Assembly: GCF_029267515.1 (NCBI RefSeq)
Contig: NZ_JAJUIS010000016.1
Coordinates: 1 to 36,527 of the forward strand
Source: Seleniivibrio woodruffii
GTDB taxonomy: Bacteria; Chrysiogenota; Deferribacteres; Deferribacterales; Geovibrionaceae
Direction of reading: 5' to 3'
DNA length: 36,527 nucleotides
The notes under the pieces are model-generated. The model did not search any database, was not told the DNA's origin, and was given only the letters and a program-made list of their open reading frames with translations. A program made the translations under genes and the position numbers. Each line of letters starts with the position of its first letter. Within the stretch, counting starts at the first letter, position 1. Below, one piece after another: positions 25,351 to 35,057 of this stretch.

Positions 25351-26085
25351 ATGCCTGACTTGTCATTCGGTCAACCAAAGTTAAATGAATATACACCTGC
25401 TCTCACCGTAAGGGATGTGAAATCTCCCAACTCCAGATCTAAACGTGTGATGGGGTATAAAACAGGTCGGGTTCATCACTTCCTTTCAGACTATGAATCC
25501 GGATATTATTATCTGCTGGAATGGGCTGATAACGTTACTGATATCCGAGAACAGTTCCCTCTCGATATAAATGAAACCAAAGAGATAGCTGAACTTATCA
25601 ATGTCAGACATCCAGCTTACAAAGGCAGCGATATCGTAATGACGACTGACTTTGTTGTAACTATAAAATCAGGTCTCACCATTGCAAGAACTGTTAAATT
25701 CTCAAAAGACCTCGAAGACAAGCGTATTCTTGAGAAATTCAGTATTGAACAGGAATATTGGGTCAGAAGAGGTGTGGATTGGGGTATCGTGACCGAAAAA
25801 GAGCTGGATAAGGTTCTGATTCAAAATATCAAATTCTTTCTGCCCTATAAGACTCATGTCTGTGATGAGAAGATTGTCGAGACTATTTTGTCTGAAATAT
25901 CCTGCGGCAAAGGCAGGCTGAAAGAAGTGCTGGCATATTCGGATAACTATTTTGAGCTTGAAACAGGTTCTAGTCTTAATGTTTTTAAAGCGTTGGTCGC
26001 CGGAAAGAAGCTGGCTTTAGATATGGAAAAGAGATTCAGTGTGACAATGAATTGCGATGAAATAAGTATTGTTGGTGCTTCATGA
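25351..26085 (+). CDS. tnsA: Tn7-like transposase endonuclease subunit TnsA
   Basis: 244-aa protein with the restriction-endonuclease-like TnsA fold. Likely catalytic residues are E57 (LLEWAD), D100 (MTTDFVV) and K116 (VKFSKDL), matching the E63-D114-K132 order of Tn7 TnsA. The C-terminal part (EYWVRRGVDWGIVTEKEL) matches the TnsA C-terminal winged-helix domain. TnsA cuts the 5' ends of the element so that TnsAB performs cut-and-paste. Intact. ATG 25351 lies 22 bp after the -10 box. It overlaps tnsB by 4 bp (ATGA). Confidence 0.92.
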   Translation: MPDLSFGQPKLNEYTPALTVRDVKSPNSRSKRVMGYKTGRVHHFLSDYESGYYYLLEWADNVTDIREQFPLDINETKEIAELINVRHPAYKGSDIVMTTDFVVTIKSGLTIARTVKFSKDLEDKRILEKFSIEQEYWVRRGVDWGIVTEKELDKVLIQNIKFFLPYKTHVCDEKIVETILSEISCGKGRLKEVLAYSDNYFELETGSSLNVFKALVAGKKLALDMEKRFSVTMNCDEISIVGAS

Positions 26086-28121
26086 TTGTAAAAAATCAGG
26101 TTCTAAAGCTCGATGATGAGCGTCTCGTCAGGGTTTTGTGGATTGATCCGAACAACATATATGCATTTATCTATGATATAGACACATCTGGTCTGCCGGA
26201 AAGAGTTGATATCATAGATTTGTCTAAGTCAGCAGCAGATGCGGAAGATCCTTATGTAAATGTGGTTAGCGATGAGATCATTAGTGAAAATCATATTGAA
26301 AAGCGTAACGATCGCTGGCGTATCATTGAAAACTTGGTGACTCTTGAACCTGAAATATATATGCAAAAACAGAGAGGCAAACTAATTCAAAACACAGCAG
26401 AAATAACAGGTTCGCATAAAAAATTTATCTATGTGTTGTTAAAGCAGTTCTGGCAGAGAGGTATGACGAAGAATGCTCTCTTGCCGGATTACAACAACTG
26501 CGGTAGGGCTGTCCCAACTGCTGAAAGTCAAAAGGTCGGGCGTAAAAAGAAGTATAATGATGTAATAGGCAACGGAATTAAAATTACTGTTGATATAGAG
26601 AAAATTTTCAGTCACGTTTTCAAAAATTATCATAAAAATGCACAGAAGATGTCATTGATGGACGCTTACAGGGCAATGATCACCGAATATTTCAAAGAGG
26701 CTCTAGACAGCAAAGGCAACAATCTGGCTATTCCATCCTATCACCAGTTCAGAAGAAGATATTTGCAGCGGTATTCATCAGAAGAGATAGCCAAAGCGAA
26801 TAAAGGTGAAAAGGCATATTACAAGGATGTTCGTCCATTGCTTGGTAATTCAGGTGGTGAGGCTTATTGTCCCGGCGATAAGTACCAGATCGATGCGACT
26901 ATAGCCGATATTTACCTTGTCTCTTCCATGCACAGGGAATGGATAGTTGGAAGACCTGTAGTGTATTTTTGCATAGACGTTTTTACCCGTATGGTTGCAG
27001 GGTTTTATGTTGGTCTCACAGGTCCGAGTATGGAAGGGGCTATGATGGCCATTCTTAATTGTGCTGAAGATAAAGTCAGTTTTTGCAGGCAGTTTGGTAT
27101 TGAAATAAGTGCTGAAGACTGGCCTGTTCAGAATCTTCCGAAATGTTTCCTCGGTGATAACGGTGAAATGAGAGGCATCACGCCTGAGAATGCTATCAGG
27201 AGCTTCAATATTGAAATAGAGACCACAGGAAGCTACAGAGCTGATATGAAAGGCATTGTTGAGAGACATTTCAGAACAGTTCATGACAGAGTTAAACCCG
27301 TTGCTCCCGGTTTCGTTCTGCCGGATTATCAGGAACGTGGCGGCAGGGATTACAGACAGGATGCCGTCTTAACCATTGATGAGTTTACGAAAATCATTAT
27401 ACATTCAATCCTTGAGCATAATGATAAGATTATAAAAGATTATCCGTTCGATGCGGAGCTTGCGGGTGCTGATATAACATACACTCCGAAAGAACTCTGG
27501 AAATGGGGTGTTGAGCATCGTGCCGGAGCATTGAGAACCGTATCTTTGGAGCAACTTAAAGCGTCTTTGCTGCCACATAAAGATGCAACTGTAACTTCAA
27601 AAGGTATCAGACTGCACAACGACGTATTCTATACGCTACCTCTGGCAATGGAGCTTGGCTGGTTTGAGAGGAAATCAGGAGCAAAAAGCATGAAAGTCCA
27701 GCTTTCATATAATCCCAGAAACCTTACCGAAGCATATATCATTCATAACGGTGAGTATCTTCCTGTTTATCCGACTCCCGCATCAAACGCAGTCGGATAT
27801 AACCTTGAAGAGCTGGAATTTTATACAGAGCAGCTCAAATATAAACAGAGCCTTGCGGCGAAAAGTGAATTCCGCAAAAAGAGTATCTCTGACAAAGCTA
27901 TTAATGCAGTGATCAATAAAGCAAAAGTTGAGTCAGAACTGACAGCAACATCGAAAAAGAAATCCACTCAGGATGTCCGTTCAAACCGAAGGCTTGAGGA
28001 TATAAACCGCAGAAACGTTGTTCAGGATATCAGGAAAGAGCCTGAACCCGCCAAAACGAAAGACAGATTTCTGGCTATGCTGGAAGAAGTAAGGGATGAG
28101 GGGAACGAAAATGAATCATGA
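26082..28121 (+). CDS. tnsB: Tn7-like DDE transposase subunit TnsB
   Basis: 679-aa Mu/Rve-type transposase. The catalytic triad is D271 (YQIDAT), D359 (LGDNGE) and E394 (GIVERHF), almost the same spacing as D273-D361-E396 of Tn7 TnsB. N-terminal helix-turn-helix domains would bind the 20-bp end repeats. The basic C-terminal tail (KSTQDVRSNRRLEDINRRN...KDRFLAML) is the usual TnsC-contacting region. No disruption seen. It overlaps tnsC by 11 bp. Confidence 0.93.
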   Translation: MIVKNQVLKLDDERLVRVLWIDPNNIYAFIYDIDTSGLPERVDIIDLSKSAADAEDPYVNVVSDEIISENHIEKRNDRWRIIENLVTLEPEIYMQKQRGKLIQNTAEITGSHKKFIYVLLKQFWQRGMTKNALLPDYNNCGRAVPTAESQKVGRKKKYNDVIGNGIKITVDIEKIFSHVFKNYHKNAQKMSLMDAYRAMITEYFKEALDSKGNNLAIPSYHQFRRRYLQRYSSEEIAKANKGEKAYYKDVRPLLGNSGGEAYCPGDKYQIDATIADIYLVSSMHREWIVGRPVVYFCIDVFTRMVAGFYVGLTGPSMEGAMMAILNCAEDKVSFCRQFGIEISAEDWPVQNLPKCFLGDNGEMRGITPENAIRSFNIEIETTGSYRADMKGIVERHFRTVHDRVKPVAPGFVLPDYQERGGRDYRQDAVLTIDEFTKIIIHSILEHNDKIIKDYPFDAELAGADITYTPKELWKWGVEHRAGALRTVSLEQLKASLLPHKDATVTSKGIRLHNDVFYTLPLAMELGWFERKSGAKSMKVQLSYNPRNLTEAYIIHNGEYLPVYPTPASNAVGYNLEELEFYTEQLKYKQSLAAKSEFRKKSISDKAINAVINKAKVESELTATSKKKSTQDVRSNRRLEDINRRNVVQDIRKEPEPAKTKDRFLAMLEEVRDEGNENES

Positions 28122-29184
28122 TAAGCCTGAAGACCTGATGGCCGTTTATAAAAAGCAGCTTGTGAAGCAGTATGAGGGCAATATTCTGATTGAAGCGTTG
28201 CCGGAGATAATGGATTTTAAACAGATTGCCCGTGCATTGACCAGTAAACCTGTGTTCTCGGCAGATGAGAAACAGTTGCCGGAACATATCAGAGCGGCGA
28301 GTCTCAGCCGTATATTCTCATACTTTCAGCCGCTATCCATCCATGTCGAATATGCTGACAAGATCGGCAGGATGATACGTGACGGCTATATTTCCAGAAG
28401 ACCGAAACCTGTGAGAGAACAGCTTGCTCCGGAAGAGCTTGCTGAGTATATGAAATCAGTAGGTGAATCGGATGTTTTTGACTGCGTAGCAAGTGCCGGA
28501 GTTCTGGGCATGTCCGGTATGGGAAAGACCACTACCACGAATAAGATTCTGTCACTTTACCCACAGCAGATAATCCATGGGAGACCTTACAATCTGACTC
28601 AGGTTGTGTGGGTGAAAATAGATTGCCCCTCAAACGGGAGCATGAAAAAACTCTGTACCTCCTTCTTTCAGGCGATAGATGATATTCTTGAGACTGAATA
28701 CGCAAGATTATATAACAAACTCTCCATAGATGACCTTCTGGCAAAAATGGCTGACGTGGCCGCAAGACACTATGTTGGTCTGTTTGTGATTGATGAGATC
28801 CAGCACCTTGTCAAAGCCAAGGGAACGGGCGACAGAGCCATGCTTAATTTTCTGGTGACAATGAATAATGTCGTTAAAGTGCCTGTTCTGCTTATAGGTA
28901 CTCCCAACGCAAAGGCTTTGCTGCAAAGAGAATTCCGGCAGGCAAGACGCATGGACGGCATCGGCGGCATCTACTGGAAACGTCTCGGAAAAGGCGATTA
29001 CTGGGATTTCTTTATCAAAGGACTCTGGAAATATAACTGGCTGAAGAATGACGTGCCGCTCTCACAGGAGCTTTCCGATGTTTTGTATGAAGAGAGCCAG
29101 GGAATCATTGACGTTGTGCTGAAGATATTCCTTGCTGCTCAGTACAGAGCCATTCTTGATGAATCTGAAACCATTACGCCGTAG
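28111..29184 (+). CDS. tnsC: Tn7-like AAA+ regulator TnsC, cut short by an in-frame amber codon
   Basis: 357 residues to the TAG at 29182. The AAA+ core is complete: Walker A GMSGMGKT (133-140), Walker B LFVIDE (224-229), sensor LIGTPNA (261-267), then EESQGIIDVVLKIFLAAQ. The stop falls directly after ETITP, where TnsC proteins normally continue with LIR and a C-terminal domain; exactly such a continuation is encoded in frame after the TAG. Read through, the product would be 524 residues, close to Tn7 TnsC (555). The N-terminal TnsD-contacting part and ATPase remain, while the TnsA/TnsB-contacting tail would be lost. ATG 28111 has GAGGGG seven bases ahead; ATG 28096 is a poorer start. Confidence 0.85.
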   Translation: MNHDKPEDLMAVYKKQLVKQYEGNILIEALPEIMDFKQIARALTSKPVFSADEKQLPEHIRAASLSRIFSYFQPLSIHVEYADKIGRMIRDGYISRRPKPVREQLAPEELAEYMKSVGESDVFDCVASAGVLGMSGMGKTTTTNKILSLYPQQIIHGRPYNLTQVVWVKIDCPSNGSMKKLCTSFFQAIDDILETEYARLYNKLSIDDLLAKMADVAARHYVGLFVIDEIQHLVKAKGTGDRAMLNFLVTMNNVVKVPVLLIGTPNAKALLQREFRQARRMDGIGGIYWKRLGKGDYWDFFIKGLWKYNWLKNDVPLSQELSDVLYEESQGIIDVVLKIFLAAQYRAILDESETITP

Positions 29185-29685
29185 TTAATCAGGTTTGCCG
29201 CACAGCATGATATCCCGAACATGCGGGAGACTATTGATGCAATTAAAGCAAATCCTGACATGGCGGAGAAAGTCCACGGAGACGTTACAGCCGCCACCAT
29301 GGAGGACATTGTTTCCAATGTCCGGAGTTCTGTGCCCAGCAAGACACATTCTGACGATGAAAGCGGGCAGACTTCCGTTCTGGGTCGTGCAGTTAGTACA
29401 CTTATGTCTATGGATATTCCTGAAACCTATGCTGTCAGAGAAGTCTGTGATTTGCTGAAAAGATTTCCCGATATGGCTATGAAAAACATCGTTGGGAAGG
29501 TTATCGAATCTTATGACAAATTAATGAAGTCTCAGAATCAACCGAAGAGAAAGGAAGACAAACCTGAGCTTTTAAAAATCAGAGACACGGCAGAGGCAAA
29601 AGGACTGCCAGTTTACGATGCTTTAAAGGAACACGGTCTGATCAAGAACCCTTCGGAGGACTTTGAGTTGGGAGCAAAAGACTAA
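29185..29685 (+). pseudogene. tnsC: C-terminal remainder of tnsC after the amber codon
   Basis: In-frame continuation of tnsC: LIRFAAQHDIPNMRETIDAI follows the TAG without any shift and stays open for 166 codons to TAA 29683. The segment LIRxxA...IDAIK is what TnsC proteins carry after their AAA+ domain. It ends in a basic linker (NQPKRKEDKPELLK) and a helical tail. An internal ATG at 29221 exists, but no ribosome-binding site precedes it, so separate translation looks unlikely. Either a point nonsense mutation split the gene, or the amber is read through. Confidence 0.75.
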
Positions 29686-29726
29686 CCTGTTTTCCTGATC
29701 CTTACCCTCACGAGCTTCTTTGCAGT

Positions 29727-31247
29727 GTGGTTGCCAGATACCACAGGAATATGTCTTACACAAATTTAAGCCACAGTCTCAATGACCTTTTTGGAACTCC
29801 AAACATAAAAGCAGTTTATGACTTGCCTTGTCACATCGGTGAGCTGGCGGGGCGGCTCAATTATTCAGGATTTACATACACAGCTTCCGAACTCATAAGA
29901 AACCATACCCTGTTCAATCTTTACGAACCTTTTCTGCCAAATGAGCTGGCTGAGAAAACTTATGCCAGGATGCTAGGATGTGGCTCACTCGGTCTACATG
30001 CTTCATTAGGGTTGTGTTCTTCCACAGTCCCGATGCTGGAATATTATAAATTCTGTCCGGAATGCAATGCGGAATTTATGAAGTCTCATGGCGGAATATA
30101 TCTGCACAGGGTGCACCAGACCCCATGTATTGACGTATGTCCTTATCACAGGATACCGCTTTTCAATTCATCAGTGACGATAGAAAACTTTGATGGCAGA
30201 CACATAAGCTATAACAGGAGCCTTGTTGATTTATCGAAATATGATTATTCCATGTTGGTTCGTATTGCGGAGGCTTTTGAATATATTATTTCCGGTCAGC
30301 TCCGGTGTTCGTATGCAGATCTGAAGCTCAGATATAGAAGCCTTTTGAAAGAGCAAAATTATCTGTACGGAAACACAAGATTGGACACCCAAAAAGTAAT
30401 GAATGATTTTATTAATCATTACGGTGAAAAGCTGCTTATGAGGTTTGGGGCAACTGTTGAAGATGTATATTGTAACTGGTTATTATCTGCCTTTCGGAAC
30501 ACAGATCGCATCACCCACCCTGTCAGACATATCCTGATTATTCTGTTTTTCTGTGAGTCCGTTCATGATTTCAGTCAGCACAGCCCCTTGTCGGAATTGA
30601 AGCCAGAAAAACGAATAAATGCCCCCAAAAACGATTTTGCACACCATTACAAGTCAATACTCGCTTTGATTGATAAATTCCCAGAGAAGAGCCGTCAGGC
30701 ACTCAGGAGTATGGACAATGCCGCTTACCAATGGCTGAATATTCATGATAAAGATTGGTTTGAACGGCATATGCCGCCGAAGCGTATCCCAAAACCCGTT
30801 CCTAAGAGAATCAACTGGGCTGATAAGGATTCTGAGGTTCTGGCAAAAGTCAAAAAAAGCGTTTCCCAACTTTTGAGTGAGCGTAACCCGTTCGTGCGTG
30901 TTACTATTTATGCAGTATGCGGCAGAAGTGGCGAACAATACCGTATATTAAATAATCGCCATAAGCTGCCGAAGACTATGAAGTATTTAGAAGCTGTTGC
31001 TGAGACTTCATTACAGTTTCAATATCGCAAAATTCGTTGTGTCATAAGTGACACAAATGAAGAACTTACGAAGGAGCTGATTTACAAAAATGCCTGTATT
31101 GTTAAGTACAGGTTCAGGGAAGTGGATGATTACATAGAGTCATTGTTTAGCGGGGTTCAAATAAATGTCGGTAAAAATTCAGGCGTTCAAAGCAGTCGAA
31201 TATGCGACAATCTACTGGGTTGGCGGCTTCGTCAAAAGAAACAATGA
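29727..31247 (+). CDS. tnsD: TniQ-family target selector TnsD, with no canonical start for its true N-terminus
   Basis: 506 aa from GTG 29727. Family zinc motif FCPECNAEF...HRVHQTPCIDVCPYH is clear, and the length matches TnsD, which binds an attachment site and recruits TnsC. The hallmark TniQ opening FPDPYPHELLCSVVARYH is encoded from 29691, so translation should begin near 29685, giving about 520 aa. In that frame there is no ATG, GTG or TTG between the stop at 29664 and 29727; the expected start position holds ACC at 29685, right after a GGGAG. From GTG 29727 the protein would lack its first ~14 conserved residues. It overlaps tnsE by 83 bp. Confidence 0.75.
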   Translation: MVARYHRNMSYTNLSHSLNDLFGTPNIKAVYDLPCHIGELAGRLNYSGFTYTASELIRNHTLFNLYEPFLPNELAEKTYARMLGCGSLGLHASLGLCSSTVPMLEYYKFCPECNAEFMKSHGGIYLHRVHQTPCIDVCPYHRIPLFNSSVTIENFDGRHISYNRSLVDLSKYDYSMLVRIAEAFEYIISGQLRCSYADLKLRYRSLLKEQNYLYGNTRLDTQKVMNDFINHYGEKLLMRFGATVEDVYCNWLLSAFRNTDRITHPVRHILIILFFCESVHDFSQHSPLSELKPEKRINAPKNDFAHHYKSILALIDKFPEKSRQALRSMDNAAYQWLNIHDKDWFERHMPPKRIPKPVPKRINWADKDSEVLAKVKKSVSQLLSERNPFVRVTIYAVCGRSGEQYRILNNRHKLPKTMKYLEAVAETSLQFQYRKIRCVISDTNEELTKELIYKNACIVKYRFREVDDYIESLFSGVQINVGKNSGVQSSRICDNLLGWRLRQKKQ

Positions 31248-32691
31248 GCCTCCGAGATTGCGTGTTTATACATCTCAGAACGGTTTCGTATGGTACTATC
31301 TCGTTCCTCTCGGAATGCTCCCGTGGATGTTCATAGGATCGACATATGAGTACGGTAGACCAAGCGGTGTCGTCAAAAGCGGAACTTTCAATTTCAAACT
31401 GCCCAGAATGTCTGATATCCGGTTTGTTCCTTTCAGTGATATGTCTGTTTCCCTGAGAGAAAATCGTAGAAATCCGGAGATAACGAAGGAATATGTGTGC
31501 AAGTTTGTGTCGGGAGAGCGAACGTATTACATACCGCAAATGGAGATAATCAGGGCTTTTCTGGGCATGAATTCTTCCATGTCCAAATACATTTTGTCGC
31601 CATCAGGCTTTGAGGATTTATGCAGAATTGTGAGTGCTGATGATGAGAGAGTTGAGCTTGAATTCAGCAACAGGTTTGCACGGAACAGTCTTAACTATTC
31701 AACAGCTTCATGTGTTGCGACACAGCTGCTTGATCAGAACTTTCGTGACTTCCGTCACAGCGTTTACGAGTGCTTCAGATTGAATGACCAGAGCCAGCTT
31801 TTCAAACCTTCCGGACTTGATAACCTGACCTTTTACTGCAATGGACGCTGGTCTGGAAATGATTATCTTGTGTGGCAAATTTCGTCAGTGAAAAACATAA
31901 ATGTTCCGTTTGATAACCTGTTGTTTTCACATGTGAACGATTCATCTGCGGAGAGAAGTGGAGTGGATACAAAAGACAAAAAAGCATACATACCACGCCG
32001 TGGTGAAGACGGTTATGAGGTGACTGGTTCTGATTATTCCAGACGTGAGTCGAACCCGATTACCATGTGGAATGAAACGGCAAAAGTATCTTATGGTTTC
32101 AATAAAAAAGTGCATTGCAAACGGAAGGAAAGCAAGAAAGATAGACAATATAAAGCCACTATCAGAATAGATAAAGGCAAAGCACCTGATAGTAACCTAC
32201 TGAGTGCCGGAATCGGTGTTGGTGACGGTAAAATTAAGCCGCTGGAAATTGATAATGTATCACTGTATGAGACCTATAAAAAGGACATCAGAGGGCTTGA
32301 AGATTTCCTGAGAGCAGTTGAGTATCTGAAGACAATGATTCCGGTTGAACGTGTCCATATCGGCAGTTTATTCGGCGATAAAAAGTTCGTTATGCTGGAT
32401 GAAAGTACCCGCCGTTCTTATGCAATAGTGTATCTTCAAAACGCATTTATTATCGAGGTTGCAAGACCGGATGAACACTCAATTGCCACGCTTATTCTGA
32501 AGAACATTTCGGAGAAACAATTCAACTATTATCTGCGCTCTTTGCTCACAAGCATGATTGATAATGGCGGTCATTGGGACTTCGATGTGCTTAATGCTCT
32601 CTTTTCTGATAATTATTTTATTACCAAGCATATGATGTTTGACACTTATTTTGTATGGTCTAAACGACTAATTAAGCATGTCATAATATGA
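31165..32691 (+). CDS. tnsE: Tn7-like target selector TnsE
   Basis: 508 aa, close to Tn7 TnsE (538). Segments that align by eye with Tn7 TnsE are the N-terminal beta region (IYWVGGFVKRNNEPPRLRVY), RTYYIPQMEIIRAFLGMNSS, and the C-terminal DNA-binding domain FIIEVARPDEHSIATLILKN followed by HWDFDVLNALF. A low-complexity charged middle (residues ~270-330) separates the halves. TnsE directs insertion into replicating DNA, especially conjugal plasmids, through the sliding clamp and recessed 3' ends. It appears intact. The start lies inside the end of tnsD with GGGG upstream. Confidence 0.85.
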   Translation: MSVKIQAFKAVEYATIYWVGGFVKRNNEPPRLRVYTSQNGFVWYYLVPLGMLPWMFIGSTYEYGRPSGVVKSGTFNFKLPRMSDIRFVPFSDMSVSLRENRRNPEITKEYVCKFVSGERTYYIPQMEIIRAFLGMNSSMSKYILSPSGFEDLCRIVSADDERVELEFSNRFARNSLNYSTASCVATQLLDQNFRDFRHSVYECFRLNDQSQLFKPSGLDNLTFYCNGRWSGNDYLVWQISSVKNINVPFDNLLFSHVNDSSAERSGVDTKDKKAYIPRRGEDGYEVTGSDYSRRESNPITMWNETAKVSYGFNKKVHCKRKESKKDRQYKATIRIDKGKAPDSNLLSAGIGVGDGKIKPLEIDNVSLYETYKKDIRGLEDFLRAVEYLKTMIPVERVHIGSLFGDKKFVMLDESTRRSYAIVYLQNAFIIEVARPDEHSIATLILKNISEKQFNYYLRSLLTSMIDNGGHWDFDVLNALFSDNYFITKHMMFDTYFVWSKRLIKHVII

Positions 32692-32761
32692 TTTATGCTA
32701 TAGATTGAAGTTTGTTTTGATTTTGTGATGAATTTTGATAGTATGTTTATTAAGGTGATGA

Positions 32762-35008
32762 ATGGAGATGGATATGAGCGATAATTTCGTTAATATACAG
32801 ACGGGGAAATTTGAGGAAGTACTGGCTCTTGCATTTTCCCCGACAGTTGCGTTGTCTGAATTGATAAAGAATGCATCAGATGCTTGCTCAAAGAAAAATG
32901 ATACCATTATTATCAAAATTGATACTAAAAATAGGTCAATTTTGATTAAAGACAACGGTATCGGTTTGTCAAAATCTGATATAACCAAATTGAGAGATGT
33001 TGGATATTCAGATAAAATGCGGGATGGAAACAATTTGTCAGCAATTGGCGAGCCTTATGCTGGTAGTAAAGGTTTGGGTCTTTTAACGGCCTTTTATTTG
33101 TGCGAAGATCTTGAGATTCGTACATTCTCTGAGGTTGATAAATGTGCATATAAAATTACTTGGAGAAAGGGCACAAATATCATCAAAGATTTAAAAATAG
33201 ATGAAGATATTACTGGTACTGAATTATACTTGCATAATATAAGCATTGAAAATATTTCTTATATTACTTTAGAAGAAGAATTAAAAATTCTATATATGAC
33301 ATCAATTAATTATTATATAGAAAATCACTCTCTTCCTATAATTCAAATATATGTCGATGAAGTTTTAAAATCGGTATCTCCTATCAAGAAAATTGATCAA
33401 CTATATGAAAGCAATAAAAAGGGGCTTAAGAATAAAGGCTATTTTGTTGCCAAAGCTTCATTTAAATATTCTAAAGGAATTCTAACGCTTTCTTATGAGG
33501 ATAATATTGAAAATGTGTATTGTTTTTCAGATGAAAAAATACAAATAACTGATATAAACTCAATAATAAGTTTTTTGAAATCAAAACAAATCACACTTAA
33601 TCGATATCGTGATATGTTTATCAAACTAGAGGGCTTAAATTGCGATGTTGATGATTTTGAAGGTGTGTATTATATTTGGAGAGATAAAAAAAACGATGAA
33701 ATAGTTGATTACCCATATGGTATTAGAATTTATGTTAATAATTATGGGTTATATTCTTATCTTAATCAAGATTATGATTGGCTTGGACATTCTGAAATAT
33801 CACAAAATAAAAAGGCTTCAAACTTCAAACTTAAAAACACATATGGGTATGTTTGTTTCACAAACTATAATGAACCTAATGCGTGGATGAAAATTGCAAA
33901 AGAGAGAAACGATTTTGAAGGTACTTTAGCAAAAAGAAAATTTAGTTTAATTATGAGAGAATTTGTGTCCGGAATATTTAGTGATATAGATATTAAAATC
34001 AAAAATTATGTTAAAAATAATCATTATACCTTTCGCCTTAGACATAATAAAAGAAATATCGTGCTTGGAAATTTATTCAATTTGAAAGAATTACTGAATA
34101 CTGACCTTATATTTGATGAAATTGAGATTAAGTGTGAAAATACAGAATATGTTCTTGGTGAAGATGGCGATATAACATTTAACGATTGTGGACAGTACCA
34201 TTTTTCATTTCAATATGAAGAAAGAATTTTAGAAGCCATTGTTAATGTTTTAGATCCAGCGCCTAATTTTACAATCAAAAAGAAAGTTACTGTTGATGAA
34301 AATAATTCATACGATTTGCGCCTATTGATTAATAGGAGTAAATTGGAGAATATCGAACTGGCTCAAATTGAAATTTCAAGTGATGAAGTCGATATCAAGA
34401 ATGGTATGCTTTCGCCACATACTCCCCCGGGAACTTACACAATATACTACAAGTATACTGATGAAGAACTTGAAATATGCCACACGGCAGAAGTGACTGT
34501 GAAACAGATTAATTCTAATGAAGCAAAAAAAATTAAAAAGCTTTTTGGAGATTATTATAAGCTGGTTGGATATGATAAGACAAAAGAGATTATAGACGGA
34601 ATAGCTGCGTGCCATATCAATTATCCTACAATATGTATGTTTAGTTTAAGGGTTTTGACTGAGATTCTTTTGAAAGATTTCTTTGCTAAATATTGTTTGG
34701 ATTCGGATTATAACAATGATGGGAACTTGCCTGGCAAACTTGAAGCATTTTTAAATAGAGCTTTTATAAATTCAGAAAAGAATAATGTCATGAAAAAATT
34801 GGTTGACCAAAGTATTCAAAATAAATACTTCAACAAGCTTAATGATGGTAATATAAAAAAGAGAATCCTCAAATCATATAATAACCTCGAACTCAATTTG
34901 TTCGTACATAACCCAGAGTTCAAATGCACTACTGGTGAATTTAAACAAAGTTTAAATATAATGATTCCTGTGTATAATTTAATAATAGAGGCTCTACTAT
35001 TTGAGTAA
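32762..35008 (+). CDS. MORC/MutL-like GHKL ATPase (defence-type cargo)
   Basis: About 748 aa, AT-rich. The N-terminal GHKL ATPase domain has N-box SELIKNASDA (E33, N37), DNGIG (64-68) and GSKGLGLL (101-108), the pattern of Hsp90/MutL/MORC proteins rather than histidine kinases, since there is no H-box. The middle (~200-480) is an unrecognised S5/beta-rich region; ~500-580 looks like an Ig-like beta module (SPHTPPGTYTIYYKYTDEE). The C-terminus is helical (LRVLTEILLKDFFAKY). Bacterial MORC-like ATPases are known next to methylases in restriction-modification loci, which fits the methyltransferase that follows. Starts at 32762, 32768 or 32774 all have a usable ribosome-binding site. Confidence 0.7.
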   Translation: MEMDMSDNFVNIQTGKFEEVLALAFSPTVALSELIKNASDACSKKNDTIIIKIDTKNRSILIKDNGIGLSKSDITKLRDVGYSDKMRDGNNLSAIGEPYAGSKGLGLLTAFYLCEDLEIRTFSEVDKCAYKITWRKGTNIIKDLKIDEDITGTELYLHNISIENISYITLEEELKILYMTSINYYIENHSLPIIQIYVDEVLKSVSPIKKIDQLYESNKKGLKNKGYFVAKASFKYSKGILTLSYEDNIENVYCFSDEKIQITDINSIISFLKSKQITLNRYRDMFIKLEGLNCDVDDFEGVYYIWRDKKNDEIVDYPYGIRIYVNNYGLYSYLNQDYDWLGHSEISQNKKASNFKLKNTYGYVCFTNYNEPNAWMKIAKERNDFEGTLAKRKFSLIMREFVSGIFSDIDIKIKNYVKNNHYTFRLRHNKRNIVLGNLFNLKELLNTDLIFDEIEIKCENTEYVLGEDGDITFNDCGQYHFSFQYEERILEAIVNVLDPAPNFTIKKKVTVDENNSYDLRLLINRSKLENIELAQIEISSDEVDIKNGMLSPHTPPGTYTIYYKYTDEELEICHTAEVTVKQINSNEAKKIKKLFGDYYKLVGYDKTKEIIDGIAACHINYPTICMFSLRVLTEILLKDFFAKYCLDSDYNNDGNLPGKLEAFLNRAFINSEKNNVMKKLVDQSIQNKYFNKLNDGNIKKRILKSYNNLELNLFVHNPEFKCTTGEFKQSLNIMIPVYNLIIEALLFE

Positions 35009-35057
35009 AATAATATCTGACAATTTGAAATAAAGATGCTAAACTAAATACTTTTCC

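Noticed and set aside
29182-29184. Pyrrolysine at the tnsC amber codon
   Set aside because: No pyl genes are visible in the window, TnsC has no known pyrrolysine site, and this guessed lineage is not known to use it. A nonsense mutation is simpler, so it is kept only as something to test.
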